64,000 nt of DNA from JBCBWG01 sp039186015 (GCA_039186015.1 JBCDAH010000002.1:15416-79415); one strand, 5' to 3'; counted from the stretch's first letter, positions 17,499 through 25,965 are shown. Made by a program: numbers and translations. Notes: generated from the letters alone by a model not told the origin.

Positions 17499-17909
17499 TC
17501 ATGCGTTCGCCTCGGTGACGGCGCGGAGCTGGACCTGCCCGCGCCATCTCTCCCCGTCTGTTGTGCGACTGATTTTGGAACTGACATGCCGCAGGTTGAT
17601 CAGCTGGAAACCATCCAGCGCGACCGATTGGTCATGCAGAACCCGGCGTATCGCCGCGATGATCTGCTGGACTTCGTAGCGCCCCGGTGCCATCGACCAC
17701 ACGTTGAGGATGACGTTGTGTGTGTGCCCGGTTTCCGTTCCGGTCGACCAGTCGGTCTCGGTCGAAATACCGAACGTCACGTAGGGGTGAGCCGTACCTT
17801 GAGGCACATCATCGAAGAGCTTGTCCCTGCCAAGTAACGCCCTAACACCCGGATCTGCCGTGAGCGCCTCATGAATTGCGACTTGCAGGGCCCAGGACGC
17901 GGTGCTCAT
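17499..17909 (-). CDS. GTA DUF3168 tail completion protein (gp8-like)
   Basis: The ATG at 17909 overlaps the stop of gp7 (ATGA) and gives 136 residues: MSTASWALQVAIHEALTADP, then DDVPQGTAHPYVTFG and the ISRTTDGERWRGQVQLRAVTE ending, all typical of DUF3168. The family links the head connector to the tail tube. An ATG further upstream is in frame but lies inside gp7. Confidence 0.92.
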   Translation of the reverse strand: MSTASWALQVAIHEALTADPGVRALLGRDKLFDDVPQGTAHPYVTFGISTETDWSTGTETGHTHNVILNVWSMAPGRYEVQQIIAAIRRVLHDQSVALDGFQLINLRHVSSKISRTTDGERWRGQVQLRAVTEANA

Positions 17910-18235
17910 GGCGTACGCTCCATGCATTCGCAGACGAGCCATCGGTTCCGGCTATCGACATCGCGGACGGACACGATGTCGAGATAGCGCCCTTCGAACC
18001 CAATGCGCTGATGCCGCGTGACGTCGGAGCGATAGCGCAGCGTGACCTGATGGGTCGTCCGACCGACGACGCGGTCGCCTTCGACGACGTCGCGCCCGCT
18101 CTGCGGTACGACTTTGGCGAACACCTTTGCGATGGTGTGCCACGATTCCGTTGCAGCCCCACCCGCAATCGTGGTCCGGACGGACTGCTCAATCACGATA
18201 CGGTGGCGCAGGTCGCCAATTGCAGATCCGCTCAT
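17906..18235 (-). CDS. GTA phage head closure / head-tail adaptor protein (gp7-like)
   Basis: The 109-residue protein shows the HK97 gp10-like head closure pattern: GDLRHRIVIEQSVRT, a Gly-rich turn, WHTIAKVFAKVVPQSG and FEGRYLDIVSVRDVDSRNRW near the end. It sits between the connector and DUF3168 genes and overlaps both by four bases, indicating translational coupling. Confidence 0.92.
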   Translation of the reverse strand: MSGSAIGDLRHRIVIEQSVRTTIAGGAATESWHTIAKVFAKVVPQSGRDVVEGDRVVGRTTHQVTLRYRSDVTRHQRIGFEGRYLDIVSVRDVDSRNRWLVCECMERTP

Positions 18236-18798
18236 AGCTTCACCGGCCGATAGGGTGAGAGAAGGTCGGAAACAGTTGTCGGCACCTTCGAGGAGCCGCC
18301 GGGCCCCATTGCCACGGGTTCGCGCACCTCATACCAATGCGCGATCAACAACAGCAGCGCGTGACGGATGGCGTCCGGCACATCAGTCGGGGCATCTCCG
18401 AATCCCACCGTCATGTCGATGTCCACGGTATCGAACGCGGTCACCACCGTCATCGCGGGCAGGCACACGCGCTCCGGCCGCGACGTCCGGTCGATCAAGA
18501 TGTCATCCAAATCGATCGCCGTGGATACGCCGGCGCTGTCAACGATGCGGACGGCATCCAACGATTGCACGGGATGCAGCCGCAGTGGAATGATCCGCCG
18601 GTCTGTTTGCTTGACCGATTGGGTCCACCTTTGCGTGATCAATGCGAGATCGAGCGCCGCTTCGACATGCAGCCGCGATGTCGTGATCAGGCTCGTGATA
18701 AACGCATCCTCGACGACGTGTTCGAGACGAAGAAAGGTCTTCGCATCGGCGAGCGTCAGCGGCTCGACGGCAGGTGCGACCGTCTGCGACAGTGCCAT
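18232..18798 (-). CDS. GTA head-tail connector protein (gp6-like)
   Basis: From the ATG at 18798 this is 188 residues, with PLTLADAKTFLRLEH and a helical bundle (AFITSLITTSRLHVEAALDL), matching the phage phiE125 gp8 / RcGTA gp6 connector family. ATGs at 18831 and 18876 are in frame but have weaker ribosome-binding context; 18798 has GGA 6 nt upstream. The stop overlaps the next start by four bases. A 163-nt gap with a strong hairpin separates it from the capsid gene. Confidence 0.85.
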   Translation of the reverse strand: MALSQTVAPAVEPLTLADAKTFLRLEHVVEDAFITSLITTSRLHVEAALDLALITQRWTQSVKQTDRRIIPLRLHPVQSLDAVRIVDSAGVSTAIDLDDILIDRTSRPERVCLPAMTVVTAFDTVDIDMTVGFGDAPTDVPDAIRHALLLLIAHWYEVREPVAMGPGGSSKVPTTVSDLLSPYRPVKL

Positions 18799-18906
18799 AT
18801 CGGATCCAGCCTGGGTTACTGAGTTACGCATCGAGTCGCTGCCGGGACCCAGTGGAGCCCCGGCGCGCGACATCATCGGTTGACGCCATAGCGGCGACGA
18901 CCTGTT

Positions 18907-18927
18907 CGGCGGGGAACACCCGCGCCG
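18907..18927 (-). other. Stem-loop directly downstream of the capsid gene
   Basis: On the minus strand, CGGCGCGGG (18927-18919) pairs with CCCCGCCG (18914-18907) around a 4-nt loop, with one bulge. It lies 35 nt after the capsid stop. There is no T run, so it is more likely an mRNA-stabilising or attenuating structure than a full terminator. Confidence 0.45.
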
Positions 18928-18961
18928 ACGTCATGACAGTCAGTGCTGAAGCGCAGACGCT

Positions 18962-20215
18962 CTAGCCTGCAAAAGCCAGGAGCTTGATCGCATCAAAGTC
19001 CTGTACGCCGCCGCCGACCCGTTTGGTCGTGTAGAACAAGACGTACGGCTTCGATGAGTACGGGTCGCGCAGGACGCGCACACCGACCCGGTCGACGATC
19101 AAATACCCGCGGCGGAAGTCGCCGAACGCAATGGCGTTTGCGTCCGCGGCCACGTCGGGCATGTCCTCGGCTTCGACAACACTATAGCCCATCAATGTTG
19201 GCGTCTGACCCGGTGCCGCTGCAGGCTGCCAGATGTAGTTGCCGTCACCGTCCTTCAGCTTGCGGACCGCGGCCTGGGTTGCGCGACTCATGACGAATGT
19301 CGCGTTGGCGCGATACGTCGCCTTGAGTGCATAGATCAGATCGATCAACACATCGGCGGGCGCACTTGCCGGGAAAGCGCCGGCGGCTCCGGTTGCCAGC
19401 GTGCCGATGTTGCCCCACGACCAGGCCGAGTCTGCAACGGTCGGGTAGACCAGGAAACCACGCGGTTTGTTCACGCCGTCGCCCGTGACGAAGGCCGTGC
19501 CCTCCTGCTCGGCGAACGCCCCCCGGATCTCCTCCGCGATCCAGTCGTCGATGTTGACGGCACTATCATCAAGGAGCGATTGGGTCGCGGCCGGCATCGC
19601 ATAGAGTTCCATCGTCGGGAACGACAACTCAGCCAGGGTCGGCGCATCCGTTTCCGATCGCACCGCCGTCTCGCCAACCCAACCGGCAGCAGCCCCCGAC
19701 GTTGCGAATGGCTTCTTGAACACCGCACTCGAGACCTGACGCACGCCGGCAATCGAGCGGATCGGAGAAATCTGCCGCAGCGCGGCATTGATCGTGCTCT
19801 CCGTCTCGTCAGGAACGAGATAGCCTCCGTCGGCATCAGACGACGCAGAAAGTGCCTTGGCTTCAAAACCTCGGATGGCGGCAGCATCGCCCGACCGTAC
19901 ATAGGCATCGAAGGCGTGCTTGTGTTCGAGGTTGGTGACCGGCGAGTCCAGACCACCACCAAGCGTTGGGCGCGCCGCCTTGTAGGCCAGACCATCCATC
20001 GTCCGCTGATGACGATCGAGTTCCTGATTAATGCGTGCGAGCTTGTCGTCAGTCAGCACATCCGCAGACTGGCGGCGCTCGATTTCATCGAGCCTCAAGT
20101 CGTTGGTTTCCTTGAAGGCCTCGAAAGCGCGCACGAGATCGTCGATTGCGACGACAACGTTGTCCGATGCAGCTTTTGTTTCCATCTTTGTTTCCATGTC
20201 GGTCGGGTTCACCAC
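18962..20215 (-). CDS. GTA HK97-fold major capsid protein (gp5-like)
   Basis: The 417-residue protein has an N-terminal coiled-coil scaffold region (residues about 1-105) followed by the HK97 fold: SDADGGYLVPDETESTI, AEQEGTAFVTGDG, NKPRGFL, and the C-terminal FGDFRRGYLIVDR and LYTTKRVGGGV-like segment (FYTTKRVGGGVQDFDAIKLL). The N-terminal part is probably removed by the prohead protease. The GTG at 20215 follows AGAGG by about 7 nt and overlaps the protease stop; the ATG at 20197 is a possible alternative. Confidence 0.95.
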   Translation of the reverse strand: MVNPTDMETKMETKAASDNVVVAIDDLVRAFEAFKETNDLRLDEIERRQSADVLTDDKLARINQELDRHQRTMDGLAYKAARPTLGGGLDSPVTNLEHKHAFDAYVRSGDAAAIRGFEAKALSASSDADGGYLVPDETESTINAALRQISPIRSIAGVRQVSSAVFKKPFATSGAAAGWVGETAVRSETDAPTLAELSFPTMELYAMPAATQSLLDDSAVNIDDWIAEEIRGAFAEQEGTAFVTGDGVNKPRGFLVYPTVADSAWSWGNIGTLATGAAGAFPASAPADVLIDLIYALKATYRANATFVMSRATQAAVRKLKDGDGNYIWQPAAAPGQTPTLMGYSVVEAEDMPDVAADANAIAFGDFRRGYLIVDRVGVRVLRDPYSSKPYVLFYTTKRVGGGVQDFDAIKLLAFAG

Positions 20216-20946
20216 GGCTTTACCTCTTTCAGTGCTGGGGCGTTGCGATTGGATCGGAGCAAGGCGGCGGCTTCGGCAATGCGTGTTGTCAGCTGTTGCT
20301 CCACCGATGAGGCCCGCCCCGCATCTCGCCGGAGTGCCAGGCCTTTGAAGCCATCGCGCATCAACGCGCTGGCTTCTGAGCGTGTGAACCCAGCATCCCG
20401 CGTGAGCCAGCGCTCAAACTCCCGCACGCTTGGCACATGATCGGCAAACGGCGGTGATTTCACAGAGGCGACGCGGGCGTCTGCCAGCATCGGAAATGTG
20501 ACAATTGAGATCTCCCAGAGATCGACTTCATGCAGATGACGCGTGCCGGTACGGCGGTACCGCACAGATCGTGCCGCGCGGAAGCCAATCGAAAGACCAT
20601 CAATCGCACCGGCCCGCATCAACGCCAGAACTTCACGCGCGCGTGCCACTTCCGGCATCAAGCGGCCGCGTGCGAACAGCCCTCGCGCATCCTCGTGCAG
20701 GCGTTCCCAAATACCGATCGGCTGGTTGGGATCGTGCTGGAAGAGCAGTTTGACACCATCCGGCCCGCGAGCGCGCAACGATTTTCGAAAGGCTCCGGGC
20801 TTCACGACATCGCGCCCGAGATCTTCGCGATTGAACAGGCTCGCGTACCCTTCAAAGGTTCCGTCCAGCGAGGCCCCCTTGAGATCGAGCGCGCAAAACT
20901 TCACCTCGGTCGCAGCCTCTAGCAGCGGCCTTCTTACATCCGGCAT
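20209..20946 (-). CDS. GTA HK97-family prohead protease (gp4-like)
   Basis: This 245-residue protein has the protease core FEGYASLFNREDLGRDVV, catalytic H71 in LLFQHDPNQPIG and S119 in DGLSIGFRA, and WEISIVTFPML. The family cleaves the capsid scaffold arm during head maturation. The C-terminal 70 residues include a helix rich in Arg and Ala. It overlaps the capsid start. A 73-nt gap precedes it, where RcGTA has a very small extra gene (gp3.5); no such frame is convincing here. Confidence 0.94.
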   Translation of the reverse strand: MPDVRRPLLEAATEVKFCALDLKGASLDGTFEGYASLFNREDLGRDVVKPGAFRKSLRARGPDGVKLLFQHDPNQPIGIWERLHEDARGLFARGRLMPEVARAREVLALMRAGAIDGLSIGFRAARSVRYRRTGTRHLHEVDLWEISIVTFPMLADARVASVKSPPFADHVPSVREFERWLTRDAGFTRSEASALMRDGFKGLALRRDAGRASSVEQQLTTRIAEAAALLRSNRNAPALKEVKPW

Positions 20947-21019
20947 GTTCTCGTCCTGGGTTTGCGATCGAAGAGGTTGGTATTGGTTCTGCGTCAGGCG
21001 TTGGCGTCAGTAATTGGCG

Positions 21020-22132
21020 TCAGGCGTCTGCGTCGATCGGGCCGTAGCCGACTGCCGTCCGCTTTTCATTGGTTGACAGGAAGCTGGCCCCGTTGAGCCG
21101 GTCCCACAGTGCGTCACGCTCCGTCCTCAGCGCTTCGACAGCATCGAGATCCGGCCGGAACGAGAGCGTTTGCGCGAACGCAGGAGCGAGCCAGTTACCA
21201 AAGGCGCGCGCGGTGCGATTAACCAGCGGCAACACGGTCTGGCGCCAGAACGCACGATTGGCCTCTCGATAGTTGTCGTAGTGGTTGTCGCCGGGAATAC
21301 CGAGCAGCATTGGCGGCACGCCCAGCGCGAGTGCGATGTCGCGTGCCGCGCCGTTCTTGGCAGTTGCGGAGTCCATGTCCCGCGGCGACAGGCTCATGGT
21401 CTTCCATTCGAGACCGCCTTCCAAAAGAAGCGGACGACCGGCATTTCTTGCGCCTTGGAAACTGTCTTCCAGCTCCGCCTTGAGACGCGCGAACTGTTCT
21501 GCCGTCAGCTGCTCGGCGGCGTTGTAGACCAAAGCGCCAGACGGACGGGCGGCATTGTCCAGCAGCGCCTTGCTCCAACGGCTACAGCTATTGTGAATGT
21601 CAATGGCCGTGGCCGCGGCCTCGATCGGCGACAGACCATAGTGATCATCAAACGGATGAAAGAGGCGCAAGTGCAAGAGTTTGGGGACGCCGTCAACGAC
21701 GTCGCCGTTGATCACCTTACGTCGACCATTGACACGATATTCGTGGGCTGTCGGCCAGCCGTCCTGATCGGTCAGTGTGCGGACCCGGTCTGGCCGGAGC
21801 AGATGTAACCCGGCAATACCTTGATTACCGGCGACCGCTTCGGCGTAGGCGTTTCCGGACACGAGCAGGTGCCCGTACCAGGTCTCGAAAAAGTCGGTCG
21901 CGGTCTGGCCGGGCGCCGGGCGCATCATCAGCTCCTGAACGGGTGACTGATCCTGCGGGGCGTCGCCCTCATAGGCCAACAACGGAACCGAAGCGGCCGC
22001 CTCGGATATGAGGCGCACACACCGATACACAACGGCATTTCGCATCATGCCGTGGCGCGCGAAACCCGCATAATCGCGCGGCGCCCAGTTGGCGTGGGTT
22101 AGGTTCTCTATCGCAACCAGGGGGCGTGCCAT
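21020..22132 (-). CDS. GTA HK97-family portal protein (gp3-like)
   Basis: The 370-residue protein is a phage portal of the HK97 type: YRCVRLISEAAASVPLL at the N-terminus, TDFFETWYGHLLVSGNAY, GLSPIEAAATAIDIHN, ALGVPPMLLGIPGDNHYDNYREANRAFW (in two adjacent motifs) and a C-terminal helix. It forms the dodecameric DNA channel at one vertex of the head. It lies 6 nt after the large terminase gene in the operon. Confidence 0.95.
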   Translation of the reverse strand: MARPLVAIENLTHANWAPRDYAGFARHGMMRNAVVYRCVRLISEAAASVPLLAYEGDAPQDQSPVQELMMRPAPGQTATDFFETWYGHLLVSGNAYAEAVAGNQGIAGLHLLRPDRVRTLTDQDGWPTAHEYRVNGRRKVINGDVVDGVPKLLHLRLFHPFDDHYGLSPIEAAATAIDIHNSCSRWSKALLDNAARPSGALVYNAAEQLTAEQFARLKAELEDSFQGARNAGRPLLLEGGLEWKTMSLSPRDMDSATAKNGAARDIALALGVPPMLLGIPGDNHYDNYREANRAFWRQTVLPLVNRTARAFGNWLAPAFAQTLSFRPDLDAVEALRTERDALWDRLNGASFLSTNEKRTAVGYGPIDADA

Positions 22133-22138
22133 GCAGCC

Positions 22139-23518
22139 TCAAATCCTTCTAACGGTGGGCGTCGCAGGTGCGTCGAGCACAAGATCCGTCAAGGCCCAAA
22201 CCAACGCGTCGAGGCGGTCGGGGCTGCGGGTGGCCGTTCCGGCCTCACTACCAAACGTCAGCATTTGTGCTTCCAGCGCTCCAAAGTGCCCGACATGGGC
22301 AACACGGCCTTCGGCATAGAGGGCCGCGACCGGTTCCGCCCGCAGCCACTTTCCGCGCGTGGCACGAACCTTGCGCAACGGAACGTCGCGCGCCGCCTGG
22401 CGGAGAACGCTCTCGACCAGGTCGCCGCCCTGGTTTACTTCAGCGACGACTCGATCGGCTTCGAAGTCGCGATAGGCTGCGACGGCGGCACGGGCCCAGA
22501 CGTCTGGTGTGCGCCCCTGGACCGTTCGATCGGCGAGGACGTAAGCGCGCCCATCAATACCGCGCCCGACAACAACGAGGCCGCAGGCATCCGAGGCGGC
22601 ATGCGCCGTCACGGGTGGGTCGACGCCAACGACGATGCGGCAAAGCTCCGGCGGCTTTGAAATCCGATGGCTGGCAATCCAGTCCTCACGCCACAGGGCC
22701 CCGATCTGAACCGCGATCAGCTCGCCGTCGAGTTCCTGCCGCCCCAGCAAAGATCCGCCATAGCGCTTGCGCATCTGGTCGACGAAACCGGGTGCCAGAT
22801 TGGCCGCATTCGCCTCCGTTCGTGCATGCGTCACAACCGTCGCCGGGTCGTCTATGAGTTGCTGCAGCAATGGAATGGCGCGCGGCGTGGTGGTCACCAG
22901 CGCGCGCGGCGCATGTCCAAGGCGTAGGCCGAACTGCAGCATGTCCCACACCGCAGCCGGGCGACGCCACTTGGCAAGCTCATCACACCAGGCCGCATGA
23001 AACTGCGGGCCGCGCAGCGCGTCGGGAGTCTCGGCTGAGATGACCTGCGCGACTGTGCCGTTCGGCCACGTCAGCGTGCCCTTTGAGGCCACAAACTCCG
23101 GTCGTTCCTCATCACTATGAACCGAAAGAACACCGGACTCACCTTCGATCATAACGCTGCGAACATCGTGCGCCGTCTCCCCGATCAACGCCATGCGAGA
23201 CGCAGGCCGATCTGAAAATGGTGCCAAACCCAGAGCCAGCGCGCGGACCCACTCGGCACCAGCCCGCGTCTTCCCTGCCCCACGTCCGCCGAGAAACAGC
23301 CAGGTGCGCCACGGCCCGCCGTTGGCCGTGCCGGCCGGAGGCAGCTGATCGTCCCGCGCCCAAACTTCCCAATCTTGCAAAAGGCGGGCGAAGGTTTCAG
23401 CCGGCCAACTTGCGATCTCAGCCTTCAGGGCTTCCGCTGTCGGTCCCGAGACGTTCGCGCAGGCGATGAATGCGCTCCGTAATGCTGTGGCGGAATGCGT
23501 TCTGATCGTCGATGACAT
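22139..23518 (-). CDS. GTA large terminase (gp2-like)
   Basis: From the ATG at 23518 the protein is 459 residues. It contains the Walker A motif FLGGRGAGKTRAGAEW, the Walker B-like WCDELAKWR, a DEAD-box-like coupling region (ALVTTTPRAIPLLQ), and a C-terminal nuclease domain beginning VGVDPPVTAHAASD with VVAEVNQGGDLVE. It packages DNA; in GTAs packaging is of random host DNA by headful cleavage. AAGGG lies about 8 nt before the 23518 start; the alternative ATG at 23554 has none. Both starts overlap the small terminase gene by about 100 nt or more, which is a long overlap. Confidence 0.93.
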   Translation of the reverse strand: MSSTIRTHSATALRSAFIACANVSGPTAEALKAEIASWPAETFARLLQDWEVWARDDQLPPAGTANGGPWRTWLFLGGRGAGKTRAGAEWVRALALGLAPFSDRPASRMALIGETAHDVRSVMIEGESGVLSVHSDEERPEFVASKGTLTWPNGTVAQVISAETPDALRGPQFHAAWCDELAKWRRPAAVWDMLQFGLRLGHAPRALVTTTPRAIPLLQQLIDDPATVVTHARTEANAANLAPGFVDQMRKRYGGSLLGRQELDGELIAVQIGALWREDWIASHRISKPPELCRIVVGVDPPVTAHAASDACGLVVVGRGIDGRAYVLADRTVQGRTPDVWARAAVAAYRDFEADRVVAEVNQGGDLVESVLRQAARDVPLRKVRATRGKWLRAEPVAALYAEGRVAHVGHFGALEAQMLTFGSEAGTATRSPDRLDALVWALTDLVLDAPATPTVRRI

Positions 23519-23939
23519 GCGCGTCGCCCTTGGGACCACGTTTCCTTGTTGCATTGGCGACCTGGGAGGCGTCCAAAACCTCGAGTTTCTCGAGATTGCG
23601 GATGAGACCGCTCAAGGCCCTGGCCTCACGCTCGTGATCAGCCGCGGAAAGGTTTCGGTCGTCGCGCTCCATGCTTGTCTCCAGTCGTTGAAGCTGCCGT
23701 TCAACGGCAGCGCGCAAGCGGGCAGCTAACTCGCCCGCGTTGCGGACCGGTTTGCTGTACCGGCTGATGGGCCGTAGCGTGGCCCGGGTTTCAGGCACCG
23801 ACCAAGCCTCTGTGCGCGCGCGCCGATAAATCTGCGAACGCGATACGGCAAACTTTGTCGCGAGCTCGGCAACGGTCGTGTCGCCACGCTCATAGGCAGC
23901 ACGAATTGCCGCCCAATCCCGTCGTGATTGATCGGTCAT
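23418..23939 (-). CDS. GTA small-terminase-like protein (gp1-like)
   Basis: The first gene of the cluster encodes 173 residues with an N-terminal helix-turn-helix (VAELATKFAVSRSQIYRRAR, residues about 23-42), a basic linker and a coiled-coil middle (AAVERQLQRLETSMERDDRNL), matching the gp1 family of GTAs. It is thought to act as the small terminase that contacts DNA. The ATG at 23939 is followed by TDQSRRDW. Three 17-bp repeats lie 20-70 nt upstream. Confidence 0.88.
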   Translation of the reverse strand: MTDQSRRDWAAIRAAYERGDTTVAELATKFAVSRSQIYRRARTEAWSVPETRATLRPISRYSKPVRNAGELAARLRAAVERQLQRLETSMERDDRNLSAADHEREARALSGLIRNLEKLEVLDASQVANATRKRGPKGDAHVIDDQNAFRHSITERIHRLRERLGTDSGSPEG

Positions 23940-24428
23940 TCCCGGACATTTTTGATGGGTTCAGGTACTTATGGATTTCAGGTGCTGATAGATTTCAGGA
24001 CTTGAAACGCTATGAGGCCGGCTTATCGCGTTTCAGGTTTCGCGCGAACCATACCCCACTTGTTCTTTCACCTGTTCTCTAGGTCTTTAAGTTTTCAAGT
24101 CTTTGGGTCTTCGTGGCCGGCCACCCAACGGGACGATTGCATGGGTGGCTCAACGATATCGGATGGTTCCGATGTTGTTCCGTCAAGATTGCCGCACTCG
24201 GCAACATCTGACTTCGGGAGGAGATGTGGGCTAGTGAAGCGAGTCCGCCCATGGCGAACATGATCTGGAACCACTCAGCCACAATTCCCGAGCATGAATT
24301 AAAAGTATCAAATCACCGTCGCGCTGTCAAGCCAAATATCTGATTTTCAATTGCTTTTTCGTTTCTCGACTTTGCAAAACCGATAATGATACGGCAAACC
24401 TCTTCGACGGGGATAAGTTTGCATCCCG
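23940..24428. other. Intergenic region upstream of the GTA cluster
   Basis: About 490 nt without a convincing gene separates the GTA operon and the DMT transporter, both on the minus strand. It holds the 17-bp repeats, a stretch at 24060-24120 of repeated TCTTTAAG/TCTTTGGGTCTT-like words, and an AT-rich block at 24295-24400 that could carry the promoter. A 67-codon minus-strand frame at 24079-24282 has no recognisable features and may be chance. Confidence 0.6.
23960..24010 (-). promoter_or_regulatory. Three 17-bp direct repeats before the GTA operon
   Basis: On the minus strand three consecutive 17-bp units begin with CCTGAA (plus-strand TTCAGG at 23960, 23977 and 23994). Two of them share CCTGAAATC exactly. 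The array ends about 20 nt before the gp1 start codon. A regular helical-turn-and-a-half spacing suggests a protein-binding operator for the GTA promoter, such as an activator site, although no regulator is encoded nearby. A fourth TTCAGG occurs at 24032 out of register. Confidence 0.45.
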
Positions 24429-25304
24429 CTATTTGTTGGCCGGCGTCCGCTCCTTATAAAGTACGAAAATGCCGGCACCGAATATCAACGCGCCGCCAAT
24501 CCAGGTCGATCCGTCGGGTGCTTGCGCGAACAGGATGTAGCCCAGAAGGGCCGCCCAGACCAACTTGAGAAAGTCAAACGGCATGACGGCTGTGGCGTCC
24601 GCCTGCTTCAGGCTTTCGGCGAGCGCCAGCTGTGCGATTGTTCCAGATACGCCGATAAACACAAGCATCATCCAGGCGAATGCACTGGGCCACGTCCAGG
24701 TCAGGAGTGCCGGAACAAATGAGAGCACGCTCAAAAGGATACTCATATAACCTGTAATCGTTAGGCTGCTCTCCGTTCGCGCGAGCTTTTTAATCACAAT
24801 CATGGTCACCGCCCAAGTTGCGGCAGAGCCGATAACGAGGATCGCGCCAATATCAATTGCGACCAAATCAAGACGCAAAACGATAGCGGTTCCAAGAAAA
24901 CCGAGCACTGTCGCGCCAATTCGCGTCGCGTCGAGCCGCTCATTGAGAAACATCACGCTGAGGATGGCCATAAACAGAGGTGCCGTAAACGCCAAAGCTG
25001 TGACCCGCGCAATCGGTGTCATGGCGAGGGCGGAAAAGAAGGCCAGCATTGCGCCAACGTTCAAAAGTGCGCGTAAGATGTGCATGCTCAGTCGGTCCGT
25101 GCGCAAAAATCCCAGGCCGGACCGAAAAACCACCGGCAGAAAAATCAAGAGACCGAAGAAATTGCGAAAAAACGCGATTTGAAACGGATGCAGTTCGCTG
25201 GAAATAAACGAAATAGCCGCATGCATGGTCGAAAAACAAACCGTCGATGCGACCATCAAAATAATACCGCGGATAGCCGGGCTGCTCGACATCCAATAAC
25301 TCAT
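24429..25304 (-). CDS. DMT-superfamily (EamA) inner-membrane transporter
   Basis: The product of 291 residues has about ten hydrophobic segments in two EamA repeats. They include FRNFFGLLIFLPVVF after TM2 and a PFDFLKLVWAALLGYILF segment in the second half, a pattern of the drug/metabolite transporter group (RhaT/S-adenosylmethionine-type permeases). The substrate is unknown. The ATG at 25304 (MSYWMSSSPAIRG) was preferred because the open frame upstream has Arg-rich sequence unlike a membrane protein; 25292 is also possible. Confidence 0.85.
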   Translation of the reverse strand: MSYWMSSSPAIRGIILMVASTVCFSTMHAAISFISSELHPFQIAFFRNFFGLLIFLPVVFRSGLGFLRTDRLSMHILRALLNVGAMLAFFSALAMTPIARVTALAFTAPLFMAILSVMFLNERLDATRIGATVLGFLGTAIVLRLDLVAIDIGAILVIGSAATWAVTMIVIKKLARTESSLTITGYMSILLSVLSFVPALLTWTWPSAFAWMMLVFIGVSGTIAQLALAESLKQADATAVMPFDFLKLVWAALLGYILFAQAPDGSTWIGGALIFGAGIFVLYKERTPANK

Positions 25305-25431
25305 GCCGCGACTTCGCGCCCGCATCGCCCTGCAGCCAAGACGGCTCGACATACGGTGCGCACGGTCAGCCTGCAGGCCGAACGCCATTGGCGCCGAACG
25401 CGGCGCAACGGGAACGCCTTAGAGCCAGCCA

Positions 25432-25965
25432 TCACGCCTCATACCGGTCGCCAACGTCATCCCCTTCATCGGGCACGTCCCAGTCTTCAACAATGTAGTC
25501 CGCCAGCGAGTCGGGCTTGGCCGCAGTCTCAGGCAGACACCATGACGTTACTGAGATGCCGGCTTGCTGCACCGTTTCCTGGGTGCCGGACACGAGCGGA
25601 TGCCACCAGGACAAGTCCTGCCCCTCGGAAATTCGGCGATAGGCACACGTGGGCGGCAGCCAGGACAGCGTTCGCGCCGCATCCGGATCGAGCGAGATAC
25701 AATCTGGTACCCGCACCTGTCGGTTCGCATAGTCACGACATCGGCACGATTTGAGGTCAAGTAGTCGGCATGCGAGGTTGGTGAGGTAGATGTCGCCGGT
25801 ATCTTCATCCTCGACTTTCAGGAGGCAGCATCGCCCACACCCGTCGCATAGGCTTTCCCACTCGCCTTGGGTCATTTCGTGCAGCTGCTTTCGCTGCCAG
25901 AATGGCGCATCGGCAGCCGAAGCCTGCGATCCGTCAGTTATTTGCGGGCGTGTTGTGCGTTGCAT
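25432..25965 (-). CDS. YcgN family cysteine-cluster protein (UPF0260)
   Basis: The 177-residue protein contains FWQRKQLHEMTQGEWESLCDGCGRCC, given here as two adjacent motifs (residues about 22-47), followed by LLKVEDEDTGDIYLTNLACRLLD and CRCRDY with further cysteines. This is the UPF0260/YcgN pattern, a subset of the YkgJ-type putative zinc- or iron-binding proteins. Function is not known. An upstream ATG at 26019 is in frame; neither start has a clear ribosome-binding site. The gene is divergent from the PBP1A gene. Confidence 0.85.
   Translation of the reverse strand: MQRTTRPQITDGSQASAADAPFWQRKQLHEMTQGEWESLCDGCGRCCLLKVEDEDTGDIYLTNLACRLLDLKSCRCRDYANRQVRVPDCISLDPDAARTLSWLPPTCAYRRISEGQDLSWWHPLVSGTQETVQQAGISVTSWCLPETAAKPDSLADYIVEDWDVPDEGDDVGDRYEA

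Larger units (their letters stand above)
8390..23939 (-). mobile_element. Gene transfer agent (GTA) structural cluster, RcGTA type, complete
   Basis: Eighteen contiguous minus-strand genes follow the order of the Rhodobacter capsulatus GTA: small terminase, large terminase, portal, prohead protease, capsid, connector, head-tail adaptor, DUF3168 tail completion, major tail protein, two assembly chaperones, a short tape measure, DUF2460, DUF2163, NlpC/P60 peptidase and the TIM-barrel tail-tip protein, ending in a lysis protein. No integrase, repressor, replication gene or attachment repeat was seen, which separates it from a prophage. Codon use and GC look like the neighbours, as expected for a domesticated element. 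All frames appear intact. Four-base overlaps join many of the genes, so one operon read from about 24.0 kb is likely. Confidence 0.93.

Noticed and set aside
20947..21019. A possible gp3.5-type small gene between portal and prohead protease
   Set aside because: The gap is only 73 nt and no frame with a ribosome-binding site fits.
8390..23939. The minus-strand phage-like cluster read as an ordinary prophage
   Set aside because: No integrase, repressor, replication gene or attachment repeats; gene content and order are those of a GTA, and the tape measure is as short as in RcGTA.
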